Source of the DNA: Brachionus manjavacas
Lineage: Eukaryota > Rotifera > Eurotatoria > Ploima > Brachionidae
DNA length: 64,000 nt
Assembly (NCBI GenBank): GCA_019054805.1
Contig: JAHQIY010000025.1
Span: forward strand, 124,001 to 188,000
Direction of reading: 5' to 3'
Numbering within the stretch: position 1 is the stretch's first letter; the number at the start of each line of letters is the position of its first letter. Shown one piece after another: positions 24,009 through 34,559 of the stretch. The notes beneath the pieces were generated by a model. It saw nothing but the letters and a program-made list of their open reading frames with translations. It had not been told where the DNA came from and did not search any database. Both the position numbers and the translations under genes were made by a program.

Positions 24009-25515
24009 GAGTCTTGAATAATCATGAAAAATAACTAAATTAATGTAAATGTTAATACCAAACTATAGTATTTAGTTTTTTATTTTTATGTAAATTTAGA
24101 ACTTAAAAAATATCTTTGAGCCTACGGTGTTAAGAAAGAGTTTAAACAAGGACGTGATAGTTTTGAATGCAAGCATAAATGTTTTATTTAGATTTATGAA
24201 GCTGCAGTACCTATAAATGGAATAAGATTATTTATTTTTTTTTATGATATGGTTTTTTGTTGTTTTCTTTTTAAAATTGAAAATAATTGTACTATTTAAT
24301 AGTTAAATTTTATAAAACATAGAATGTTACTTCTAAATAAATATTTTCAATTGTAAATTTAATTTTCCTATTTAATAAAATAAATGATTAATATTTTGAT
24401 GAGTTATCAAAATTTTACAGAAATGTTGTTATATCTTGGAAAAGGGAGAAAGAATCAAATCTTTTTGTTTAGTATTTATTTAAAAAGCTAACTAAATAAT
24501 ATCAAATAAAGTCTTTTTATAGAAGATTGTGCGAGTGCGCGCCTTCCTAATTTACAAACAACAACTATCACTAAACTAAAATATAAAACACAAACAATTA
24601 AAGTCTTTAGTCTAAAGTCTTACTAAACACATTTCTAACATTATTATTAAGTATTCAAGGATACTACAAAATGTAGCAGATTCGAATTATTTAAAAAATT
24701 CAGGTATGTCTCAGAATAAAAATTCTTAATTTGTCTGAAATGTTTCAGGTCTGACTTGTTTGCGTCACATTTATTATTTTGAATTTAAAAAAATTTTAAA
24801 AATTAATATATAAATACAGTGATAAAAATTTAAAGGAAAAAAAGAAATACATTGAAATAAAGATTACAAATAACTTATATATTTAAATTAATTATTTTTG
24901 TTTTTATCTGCACCAAGCTAAAGCATATATAGATAAAAAACAAGAAAAATTAAATTTTATTAGAATTAAAAACGAAATATTAAGATAATAGATTGTAACT
25001 TCTTTGTTCAATAATATCAATTTGATTTTTATAGATTTGAGAAAAAATTCAAAAGACTCAATTTTAATATTTCAATGTTGTACTTTTTTAAATAACTTTT
25101 TTTAAATTAATTATATAAATTTTATTTTTTCCCAATTTTTAATAATTAAATAAATGACATGGACACTAGCCTGTTGGTTTACCTTGAAATGTTAAAAATG
25201 CTAGAGATTATAAATTAAAGTTCTAAGTGGAATAATGCCCAGTATTTTTGCAATTATAAATATTGATGACAAAAAAAACTAAATGAAAATTGGAAAAATT
25301 GAGCAAAATTAAACGTCTACTAATTTCAAAGAGTCACTAAAATAAAAAATATTTTTGATCATAGATTTATCACAATGACTTTTGCTTTGCGCTTTGCTTA
25401 AAAAATATGTGTAAAAGATATTGCTTGTGAATAATAAATCAAGAAAACTGAAAAAACTTTAAGAGTGTAATCAAAAATATTACTTAAGTGTTTCAAAATT
25501 CCTGAACAATAGAGC
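24009..25515. other. AT-rich stretch with one LINE tail scrap
   Basis: Holds a degenerate minus-strand LINE 3' terminus near 24900-24930 (ATCTGCACCAAGCTAAAGCA on +, very like the tail at 38.94 kb). Otherwise I see no gene. Confidence 0.5.
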
Positions 25516-25521
25516 GCCAAA

Positions 25522-26583
25522 ATGAAATCAAATATTTGTTTAATATTTGTATTAATACAATTTCAAATAGGTATTATTTAAATGATGCCAATTTTAAAAT
25601 TAAATTACTTTAAATTTTGATAGATGGCCTAAGTTCAAGCAATTTTCAGAAAGATTCAAACTCAAGTAAATAAAGCTTAAAATATTTACTTAGAAATTTA
25701 TTAGAAAAATTTGATAAAAGTGATTTCTATAATGTTTAATTTTTAATTTTTTAATTTTTAATGTTTAATAGAAATATAAGAGTCAAATTTTCGCTTTATC
25801 TGTAAGAAAAATTAAATTAATTTTTATGTTTGAATTTTTTAATTAATTCTTCAATTTTATTTAAAATTTTTTAAAGCTATAATAAAAAATAATAATAAAA
25901 AAACTTAAAATTAAAATCAATATTATTTTAAATATCTAAGAGTACTGGTAAAGAGTTTCCAGTATATTTTTTAATTAATTTTTTGCAATTTTATTAGGCA
26001 GTGTAATAAAACGATCAGCTTTAAATCAATACACGATCAATAATAAAAAAGGTTTGTTCTTTTGATCAAGGTGATTTTTTGGCTAATTATTTTTTAGTGG
26101 TCTGCTACTACACGTCATGGTCACGGAATAGAATAGGCGCAAAATTTGAGCCCGAACATATAGACCCACATCTATGTACACATTTGAATTACGCATTTGC
26201 TAAAATTAGGTTCGAAAAGCTTGTTCCATCAGAAAAGTATTTGGAAGAGACTTTCGAGCATGGAATGGGACTTTATTCCCGAATAAATAACTTAAAGCGC
26301 ACCAACCCCAAATTAAATGTTTTGATATCAATAGGAAGTAGATTTATCTTATCAATTTTTAAAGCTCGTAAATAATCCATTTAAAAGGCTTTGATCTAAA
26401 TGGGGAACTGAAACGATTCATTTATGACAGGTCAAAACGACTCAATTTTATAAATTCAGCTTTGAATTTGGTCAAAAAATATGGCTTTAATGGAATCGGT
26501 AATATAATTATTTAAACAAAATCAAAATGACATTAATACTCTTTTTTTAAGATTTGAATTTCGATGAAAAAAAGCACTATTAA
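25522..26583 (+). CDS. N-terminal half of a GH18 chitinase-like protein
   Basis: Six exons: 25522-25570, 25624-25665, 25998-26051, 26098-26337, 26388-26498 and 26552-26583. All junctions are in phase with GT-AG sites, giving 175 aa. The protein starts with a secretion signal (MKSNICLIFVLIQFQI). Barrel strands 1-4 of GH18 follow: VVCYYTSWSRNR, HLCTHLNYAFAKI, LNVLISIGSF and KKYGFNGIDLNFDE. It then stops. The canonical DxxDxDxE box aligns as N-x-x-D-x-N-x-D, so the catalytic glutamate appears replaced. Strands 5-8 are absent here but present in the next ORF after a monooxygenase domain. The stop is 86 bp before the next ATG. It could be an inactive secreted lectin-like fragment, a uORF-like first cistron, or a decaying half-gene. 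Confidence 0.8.
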
Positions 26584-26669
26584 AGTTTTTTTTCTAATGA
26601 ACTTTTACTAATTTAAATAAATTATTTATTAAACTATTATTCATTTAAAATTCATCATAAAATACCAAT

Positions 26670-29519
26670 ATGAAAGCATATCAATTTGAGATGATACTTT
26701 TTTATTTTTTGTTGATAGTTGTTAGAGTATTGCGCGTGAGTGGCCATGGTCGATTGATCGACCCGCCAGCAAGATCTTCGTGTTGGCGCGAATTTCCCAG
26801 AATATGCAAAACTGACTTCACTGATAATCAAATGTTTTGCGGTGGAAAAGAAACTCAATGGAATTCAAATGGTAAACAAAAGTGTAAAGATTCATTTAAA
26901 CTAAATTTTTTTAAAAAGGCGGGAAATGTGGAATATGCGGCGATAGTTATTCGGGGCCTAGGAATTATGAATTTGGTGGCAAGGGATACACGGGATTTGT
27001 GGTCAGAAATTACTCCCAGGGAGCAATTATTAGTGTCAGAGTTGAAGTAACACAATAGTAAAAATTAAAATATCTTTAGTTTTGATATTTATTTTTAAAG
27101 TTAACTGCAAATCACTTAGGATGGTTTGAATTTCGTATTTGTAATGCAGACCACTTGATAGCACATGGTCAAGATGCAAGCCAAAATTGTCTCAACCAAA
27201 ATTTACTCAAAGACCAGTTTGGAAATTCAAAAATGCTTGCTACGCCCGGAATGGGATCTTTTTACACTTATAAACTTATCCTACCGCCTGGACTTATTTG
27301 TCATCGATGTGTTTTTCAGGTTAAAAAAATCTTTTTCTCTCATCTTTCAAGTCGAGATTTTTTCTTTAGTTTTTTAGTTTCTTTTTATAAAATGAAACTG
27401 ATTGACTTCGATTGAAATTATATTCATTCCGGGTTCAAAAACAAGTTTTTTTAAAAAAATTTTTTTTCAAATTTATTTTCTTTTTTAATTTAATTTTTTT
27501 TTGTTAAGTCAAATCAATGACTTAAAATTTTTTTTTAAGTGAAGTTTAGTCAAGTGAACTAATTATCTGATTTTTAAACTAAAAAATAAATATGATTTTT
27601 TATTTTAATCCAAAAAAAGTTTAGTTTTAAAATCAGAAAATTAGTTGACTCGACTAAAAACTTCACTAAAAAAATGAAAAAAAATTTTAAGACATAGGCT
27701 TTGACTTAAAAAAAAAAAATTTAAGTCAAGTCATAACTTTGACTTAAATTTTTGTGACTTTGACTTAACACTGTGACTTAAAAACAAGTCTGCCTAAATC
27801 TCAAATTTTGACTTTTGCCCATGTCTGCATTTTTTTCATTTTTTATAAAAATTATCAATTTTTTTCATAGTGGAAATATCGTACAGGAAATAGCTGGGGT
27901 GTTAATCCAATAACAGGAAAATCTTGCCTGGGTTGTGGTTCCCAAGAGGAGTTTTATGGTTGCTCGGACATAAGCATTGGATACAGTCAAACTTCGACTC
28001 AATTTTATCAACCCTTTTACTTTTCGACAACAACTCTTGCAACAACCTCAATCAAAACTTGGCAACTGTCCACTGTTACCTATCAGACTACGGCCGTGCC
28101 AAATTATTTTTTTGAATCCAACTCAAATGTTTCTTTTATATGTCCAAACAATGGTTTGTATCCAAATTATCAAACCGGTTGTAGAGAGTTCTACTCTTGC
28201 TGGCATGTTGGCACTAGATGGGAAAACGTGGTTTCTATGTCCTGTCCGGCAAAACTCATTTTTGACAACCGCGTCAAGTCATGTAATTACGAGCAGCTGG
28301 TTGACTGTTTTGCCAATAAACATCTTGATTACTTGGATAATATTGACAACTTTAGAGACATACTGGGTGATTTTATATACGAATTAAAGACTGCCCTGCT
28401 CCGTCATAATCTAATTCTATCAATAACTATTCCATCTGAAAAGAATTTGCCGAAAAATAGGCAAAAAGCAGCTCAAATAATAAAGTTGACTACATCTTTT
28501 TTTATTTTTTTGTAAAATAAAATTTTTATTTTTTTTGTTCAAAGCAATGTTGATTACATAAACTTAATAGGATATGTAAGTTTGAGATTAAGTGTAAAAC
28601 TGACAGAAATAAATTTTGAGCAAAATAGGACATTCATGGTTCATGGGAGTCAGATATTCGGCATCACTCGCCGCTATTTGGAGATCCGAGTTTTGATGTC
28701 AATAGTCTGGTGAAGGGAATGCTTAATTATGGTGTACCGAGATCAAAGCTAGTTCTCGGAATGGCCCTTTATGGAAGAACATTTAGAAAAAAATATTTTC
28801 CATTTATTAAAGCTCAAAGTATATCAATCGAATCTGGAATATCGGGAAAGGTAGACTTTACTGTTGTTCTCAAAATTCAGCATAAATTTAACAAAAATGT
28901 TTCCTTTTTTTCAACAATTAAAATTTAAAAAATGCAAAATGCTTTGTAGCACCTTCTTTTTTAAATCAATCAGACTAAATTTTATTTATGATTTAATTTT
29001 AGTCTTTTTAACAAAAATGATATTCAATATTAAAAAAGATATTTTTTTTTAAATTAAACCTTAATTTTCTCAAAAGGAAATATTTTTGTTCAATTTTTTA
29101 TTTATTTAGTTAAATAGACAAAGAATCCATTTCTTTATTTTTATTTTGAAACAAATTTATAAAAAAAAACTAGTATTCAAAGTCATCGGGCATGATCGGA
29201 TATTTTGAAATCTGCGAATTGACAAAATTGTACGGATGGACCCGCATATGGGATAATGATAAACGAGTGCCCATTCTTTATAAAGGTAATGATTGGATCG
29301 GGTACGAAGATCACCAAAGTCTAATTCATAAAGTATTAACCAATTTTTTGAAATATTCAATTTTTAATCCTTGAAAAGACTAAGTATGTTAAATACAATC
29401 AATTGGGTGGGGTGATGTTTTGGGATCTCAGTTTAGACGACTACAGTGGAGCCTTTTGCAACAAAGTATTAGAAAATAAACAAAAATTTTTGCTAGAAAT
29501 TAAACATTTTTTAAATTAA
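26670..29519 (+). CDS. Secreted AA15 lytic polysaccharide monooxygenase fused to CBM14 and the C-terminal half of GH18
   Basis: Eight in-phase exons: 26670-26871, 26919-27046, 27101-27319, 27871-28484, 28545-28575, 28629-28850, 29174-29332 and 29379-29519, giving 571 aa. After the signal peptide the mature chain would begin with His (SGHGRLIDPPARSSCWRE), the first copper-brace ligand; the second is in LTANHLGWFEFR. GGKCGICGDSY and CLGCGSQEEFYGC are AA15 hallmarks. AA15 enzymes oxidatively cleave chitin or cellulose. A Ser/Thr-rich linker follows, then a six-Cys CBM14 (about 28130-28310). The text then runs directly into GH18 strands 5-8: NIDNFRDILGDF, NNVDYINLIGYDIHGSW, KLVLGMALYGRTF, GMIGYFEICEL and GGVMFWDLSLDDYSGAFC. 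The GH18 N-half and its catalytic Glu are missing. The monooxygenase should be active; the chitinase part is probably structural or binding. Confidence 0.87.
27500..27725. repeat. Palindromic MITE in the monooxygenase intron 3
   Basis: An inverted repeat of about 225 bp. Inner arms TTTTTAAGTGAAGTTTAGTC (27531 on) pair with the complement near 27620-27676. Outer arms carry TTAAGTCAAA at the left and TTTGACTTAAA at the right. AAGTCAA/TTGACTT words continue to about 27800. A related repeat is at 7658-8040. Confidence 0.7.
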
Positions 29520-29574
29520 GGGCAGATATCATTTAATAAATAGTGTAAAAAATGAATTATTTTCGAATATTAGA

Positions 29575-29808
29575 ATTAAAGCTCAAAAACCTGTGACGTT
29601 CCATAAGCAAATTTCAAATAGAGCTCATTGCTGGAATGGCGATGGCTTCTATCCTGATTACAATTCACGTTGCACTCGATATTATCGATGTTCTAACTCG
29701 TACACCAAGCATAGGCGCATAGAATATTTTTCATGTCCAACATCTACTCTATATGACGAAAGATTGAAAACTTGTACTTATAAAAACTCAGTTGTATGTA
29801 AGAAGTAG
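29575..29808 (+). CDS. CBM14 chitin-binding exon after the GH18 end
   Basis: An open segment (HCWNGDGFYPDYNSRCTRYY, FSCPTSTLYDERLKTC, SVVC) has the six cysteines of a peritrophin-A type chitin-binding domain. It begins after an acceptor-like AATATTAG or AATTAAAG and stops at 29808 (KK*). It lies about 60 bp after the stop of the preceding gene and is probably an alternative 3' exon or a domain cut off by a new stop. I could not find a phase-compatible donor with confidence. A further possible terminal exon lies at 29950-30057 (VSEIDDHFYMEAIKKLNF); a donor-like TAT|GTAAGAAG at 29796 could lead to it. Confidence 0.6.
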   Translation: MKAQKPVTFHKQISNRAHCWNGDGFYPDYNSRCTRYYRCSNSYTKHRRIEYFSCPTSTLYDERLKTCTYKNSVVCKK

Positions 29809-30563
29809 AAAATTGTTTAATTTTTTGTTAAAGAATTTTATTTTCTTAAATTTTTATAAAGATCAATTATTTAAAAAAAATATTCAAAAAACCGATTTAT
29901 TTACAATAAAATCATTTAAAGTTATATTTTTTAATAATTTTTCTCAGATTTTAGTTTTACAGTATCGGAAATCGATGACCATTTTTATATGGAAGCTATA
30001 AAGAAGCTGAATTTCAAAAGACCATCATTTCCAAAGACCGGAAATAATAACAACTAATGCTAGAATTTAATTTTTTAATTTTTAATTTTTTTTCAAATTA
30101 ATTTAAACAATTAAAACTTTTCATTTTTCATTTTATTTAACAAAACAAATAAAAATTTTTCGAAAAATTTTTCAATTTTTGTTAAAAGATCAAGTTAAAT
30201 TTAGTTGCTGAGAGAAGGATGATAAGCAACTGCCGGTCATGATTTAGAATGAGTCACGGGAAATTTCTAAAGAGTCAAGAACAAAAATAGGTTTATGGTT
30301 CTATTCTTAGTTTAAAAATAGTGAGAGCATTTTTTTTTCATATTTCCAAGTTTGTCAATAAAGTTGATCTTTTTCGAACAATTCTAAAATTTCGTACCCT
30401 AAAATTTTCAATTTTTAACAACACCAACCTAATTTTTCAATAAAGGTATTCAAATTTCTCAAAAACATGTTTTGTTTTAATATTTAATTTATTAAATCAA
30501 ATCGATTTAACTGTTAAGTTTTTTTAAAATAAAGTTTTGGTTTCAAAAATTTACACAACATTT

Positions 30564-31880
30564 GGTTTAATTTTTTGTGTTTGAATTACAAAATGCATCC
30601 AATTTTGAAATAACATTGAAAAAGTGCGATGTTTCAAATATTTTTTTCAGTTTCAAATAAAAAAATAATTTTAAGTTAATATTGTAAGCTTGAAAAACTT
30701 GTTGTTTTTTTATGAATTTTGACTTTAGGTTTGTGATATGATAATCCTTTAGATAATATTTGTAGTTTAAAAAACCATCTACGCTCTGTTTTCCATTTTT
30801 TGAGTATTCGTTAAAAAGCACCAAACGTAAGTAAATTATCACTAATGTCAAAATTTTATAAGAAGAAAACAAAGTTTTTCGTGTGTAGTCCGATAGGTAG
30901 ACTATGGTTCACCTGTTACTGGAACGATTCTTGTTCTCAGGTTTTATGAATTATTAGTTCACCAAATTTAAAAAAGCTAATGTAATGAAAAAAATAAGAT
31001 AGAAAAGATAGTTACATAGAAGATTTAAAGTTGGGCGGAGTAAGAAAATTTTGCGAAATAGATGAATCTATGTTCTCCAAAGTCAAACTCTTAAAGGGTG
31101 AACAATTTATTTTTATTTTCTTTAATTTTTATTATTTATGCTGAAAGGCAAAGATTTAAGAAGAGAGCGCATTTAGGTATTTGGAATTATGGAAAGAGTG
31201 ATACCAAGTCAACCAGATCACAGCAAATGCTATTTCTAAAGCTCCTCAAAAAAAAAAAACCTAAAAAGCCATTAACTAATTTTTATTTTAGTTTCGAGAA
31301 TAAGGCATTCTATTAAATTTTGGGCTTTTTTCAATTTGTTCGCATAATCTAAAACTCTTTCGTCTATTTTGAACAAAAATTTGGGTGAACCAATTGTTCC
31401 CAAAACCCGAGAACAAAATATTTCGGATAATAAGTGAACTATGGTTCACCTAACCGACTAGATCCAGTTTTTTAATGATTGAAAAAAATAAAATTAAATC
31501 AAAATGAATTATTAATCTATTTTTTTCTTTTTAATTCTCATTTTTATTCTTTTTATTTATTTAATTTTATATTATTTAAGTATGTTTTTAGTTCTTTCAT
31601 ATGTTTCTAGTCTGAATTAGCATTTGCTCGGAAAAAAATAAATAAATGAATTATTTAAAAATTAAAAAAGAATTTTCAATATTTTTTTCAGATTTTAAAA
31701 TAAAAATTAAACTCATTCTATTTCACTAAAGATTTTAATTTCAAATTTGAAAATGCTTGCAATATTAACTTAAAATTATTTTTTTATTTGAGACTGAAAA
31801 AATAATTTGAAACATCGCACTTTTTTAATGTTATTTCAAAATTGGATGCATTTTGTAATTCAAATACAAAAAATTAAACC
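30564..31880. mobile_element. Foldback/MITE element, copy 2 (1317 bp)
   Basis: Same family and orientation as 3467-4550. The left arm starts GGTTTAATTTTTTGTGTTTG and the right arm ends TTAAACC at 31880. It holds about 200 bp (31045-31280) absent from copy 1, including a 72-aa open frame (AERQRFKKRAHLGIWNYGKS) of unknown meaning. The flanking ATTT on both sides is a possible target duplication. Confidence 0.85.
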
Positions 31881-33240
31881 ATTTTTTTAATAAATTAATT
31901 TAATTTTTTTATGGCCAAAGAATGAAAACATTCTTTTTAAAATTAATCTTTTTTAAATTCTTTTGAGCACTTAAGATTTATACTTTATGTTTAATTAATT
32001 TTTTTTGATTTTGATTACAAGTATTTTTTTAAAAAATTTAAATGTGTCTTTTACGGTTTTGTGATAAATAATTATTATTAAAAAGTATTATAAATAATGC
32101 ACAAATATCGGATGAGAAAGAATTATCAACAATTTTTAGGGAAAAAATTCTTACATCTTTGATTAAAATAAAATGTGCCATTTTATTTCAGAAAATTTAG
32201 TTCCAAAAAGAAATAGACTATAAGGAAACTCGTTTTACTCATGTCAAGAGAAACTAAAATTATTTAAAATTATCAATTCCATTCATCCATGGCTGTTAAT
32301 ATAAATCCACTTTAACATAACTACTTTATTTTTGTGAAATACAAAGTAATAAATTGATGTTAAACTCATTTTTTTTTGTTAAAAAATTAAATTTTTATGA
32401 ATAGTTTTTTTAGATTTTTAGCAATGTTATTGTAAAAAAGCGGAAAAGTTCATTCTAAAAGCTAATTGAATCTCATCATTTAAAAAACATCTTCCCCAAT
32501 ATTTGCCTAAAAGATTAATTCAACCAAAAATGAACATTTGTTTTAGTAATTGGATATTATTTATTAATTTTAGATTGTGTAAAATATTAAACCAAACGTC
32601 TAGTTAAAATGAGCTTCTCCGAGTATTAAATATTTTTCAGAATTTGAAATTATAGTCTAAAATTCAAATTTTTTGTTAGAATTTTTGGAATTTCGCAGCT
32701 TTATTTTTCTCTTATCATTCCAAAAGATATAAATGTTGGGACAAAGTACAAATGCAATTTATTGTTAAAAGTTTTCCTTATCTTTAGGGAATTAATGTAG
32801 ATATTTTTTGTGTAATTGCACTGACTTTTCGTTTATAAAATTACTGCCTTTTCAAACAAATTAAAATTAAAAATATTTTTTTACATTTTATCTGAGCTTA
32901 TTTGAACAAATGCTTTTTTTTAATTCTAAGAAAGTCTGATGGCTGATTCTCTAGAAATTAATTACTCTAATTTGAATATACACTAAAACTCATTTAATGC
33001 ACTTTTATGATTTATCTCCTCTACCAACTGATAGCAAGCTTTTTGCCTAAATATTCAAATTCTCCTAGAGACATAATGTTCAAGACATACTCTTGTTAAA
33101 TTATCTCATTTTAAATTAAAAGGGAATTGCATTCATATTAACATTTTCAATTCGACTTTGAATTCTAATTTCAATTGTTTTCATGAATCTAAAGCTATGA
33201 CAGACAATAAAAAAAAAAATTCGTAGATAATATATTTTTA
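31881..33240. other. AT-rich intergenic stretch
   Basis: No recognisable coding sequence or repeat; ordinary AT-rich spacer before the next gene. Confidence 0.45.
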
Positions 33241-33249
33241 TTTTTACAG
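33240..33249 (+). promoter_or_regulatory. 3' splice acceptor upstream of the 247-aa ORF
   Basis: ATTTTTATTTTTACAG ends at 33249, 15 nt before the ATG at 33265. Strong pyrimidine tract; either a 5' UTR intron or a spliced-leader site. Confidence 0.55.
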
Positions 33250-33264
33250 TCTATAAAGTAGAAA

Positions 33265-34008
33265 ATGAGTATTTTTATAAACCGGATAGACAGCGGGTTG
33301 CGCAAAATGGAACCAAGTGAATATTCAGACAGAGTGATGAATTTGAACAAGCTCGAGGAGAAAACTCTGGAGAACAGGATCAAGTATATTGAGAAAGAGC
33401 GGGCATTTTCTTTAAGGAAATACAATAGAGAAATCCGCAAGCTTTCTCTTGAGCTAGAGGAAAGAGAAAGCGGACTAAAAGCTAAAGAAAGAGAGAAACG
33501 CATTAAATACCTGAACGATAATCTTCAAAATAAACTGTTGAAGACAAGATCGTTTAACAAATTGGTTGGCGACAAAACAAATGAAGCAATTCAAATTAAT
33601 TTTGAGCTTGACAAAATGAGAAAAAATTCAACCGATTCGGCCTTGTTACCCACTGATAAATTAATTCAAATACCACGATCAAAATCAACCGGCGATTTCC
33701 GACAAGAAATCGACTACATGGTCAGCTTTTCGCCCACAATTTTAGACAAAATGAATTCAGAACTGGAATTAAGGCCAAACTCGAGTAATTTGGAAAAACG
33801 GTCATCAAGAGGAAGCGAAAAGCTCGGCAATTTCGAAGACAACATTTTGCCTATTAAAAAACCTATAACAATCAACGAGAGGATAGTGAAAGCAAGGTTA
33901 CATGACCATCGGTCGTTCGAGTCAAATGCTCCAAAGGAAGAAGATAGAAACTTTTTTTCTTCATCTAATTTATCTTTAGCAAGCCAGAATATTTTGCCAG
34001 AATTATAA
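33265..34008 (+). CDS. Unrecognised 247-aa coiled-coil protein
   Basis: Intact single-exon ORF in a good ATG context. I do not recognise the family. Residues about 25-95 are strongly charged and heptad-like (NKLEEKTLENRIKYIEKER, then LSLELEERESGLKAKEREK) and should form a coiled coil. Residues about 110-247 are hydrophilic and Ser/Asn/Lys-rich, probably disordered, with basic-Ser stretches that look phosphorylatable (PRSKSTGDF, KRSSRGSEK). There is no signal peptide or membrane segment, so it is presumably cytoplasmic or cytoskeletal. GC content is higher than the flanks and codon use is ordinary. The opposite strand has a shadow frame at 33195-33503. Confidence 0.75.
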   Translation: MSIFINRIDSGLRKMEPSEYSDRVMNLNKLEEKTLENRIKYIEKERAFSLRKYNREIRKLSLELEERESGLKAKEREKRIKYLNDNLQNKLLKTRSFNKLVGDKTNEAIQINFELDKMRKNSTDSALLPTDKLIQIPRSKSTGDFRQEIDYMVSFSPTILDKMNSELELRPNSSNLEKRSSRGSEKLGNFEDNILPIKKPITINERIVKARLHDHRSFESNAPKEEDRNFFSSSNLSLASQNILPEL

Positions 34009-34340
34009 TTTTGTTGAATTTAGTAATTCTTTTTTTTTGGAGCTTAACTTTTTTAAAATTTAATCTTTTTATTGTGTAATTTTTAATAAAATTCAAGAGA
34101 CTATATTTATGTTTGTCGTTATCAAGAAGTAAATATGACATAATTGCTCTTGGTAACATTTTTTTATTGAAATGAATTTTTTTTAATAATTATTTTGCAT
34201 CATTTTTACCAGGTCAAAATTTTAAATTTATCATTTAAAATATTAATTTTAAAAATTTTTCCATTTTTTTTTGGGATAATATTAAATGCGCTCATTCTAT
34301 TACTGAAACTGCCTCATAATTTGGACTCAATAATTTATTA

Positions 34341-34396
34341 ATTATCGGATATATTATTTAATTATCGGATATATTAATTAATTATCGGATATATAA
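34341..34396. repeat. 20-bp tandem repeat, three copies
   Basis: The word ATTATCGGATATAT recurs at exactly 20-bp spacing (34341, 34361, 34381) with small changes in the spacer. Confidence 0.8.
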
Positions 34397-34559
34397 TTAC
34401 TACTTTGGACTCATCTATTAATAATTTTTGGCCTCTAAAATTACTAAATAAGAGCTAAGAAATGACTTAAACGGTAGCAATTTTTATTTTAATATTTATT
34501 TATTTTTTAAATGAAATAAAAAAATTATGTTTTGAGAAAAATATTTTATTATTTTTTAG

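Noticed and set aside
31098-31316. 72-aa ORF in foldback copy 2 as a gene
   Set aside because: It lies in an element-specific segment, has no family resemblance and includes a poly-Lys stretch from an A run.
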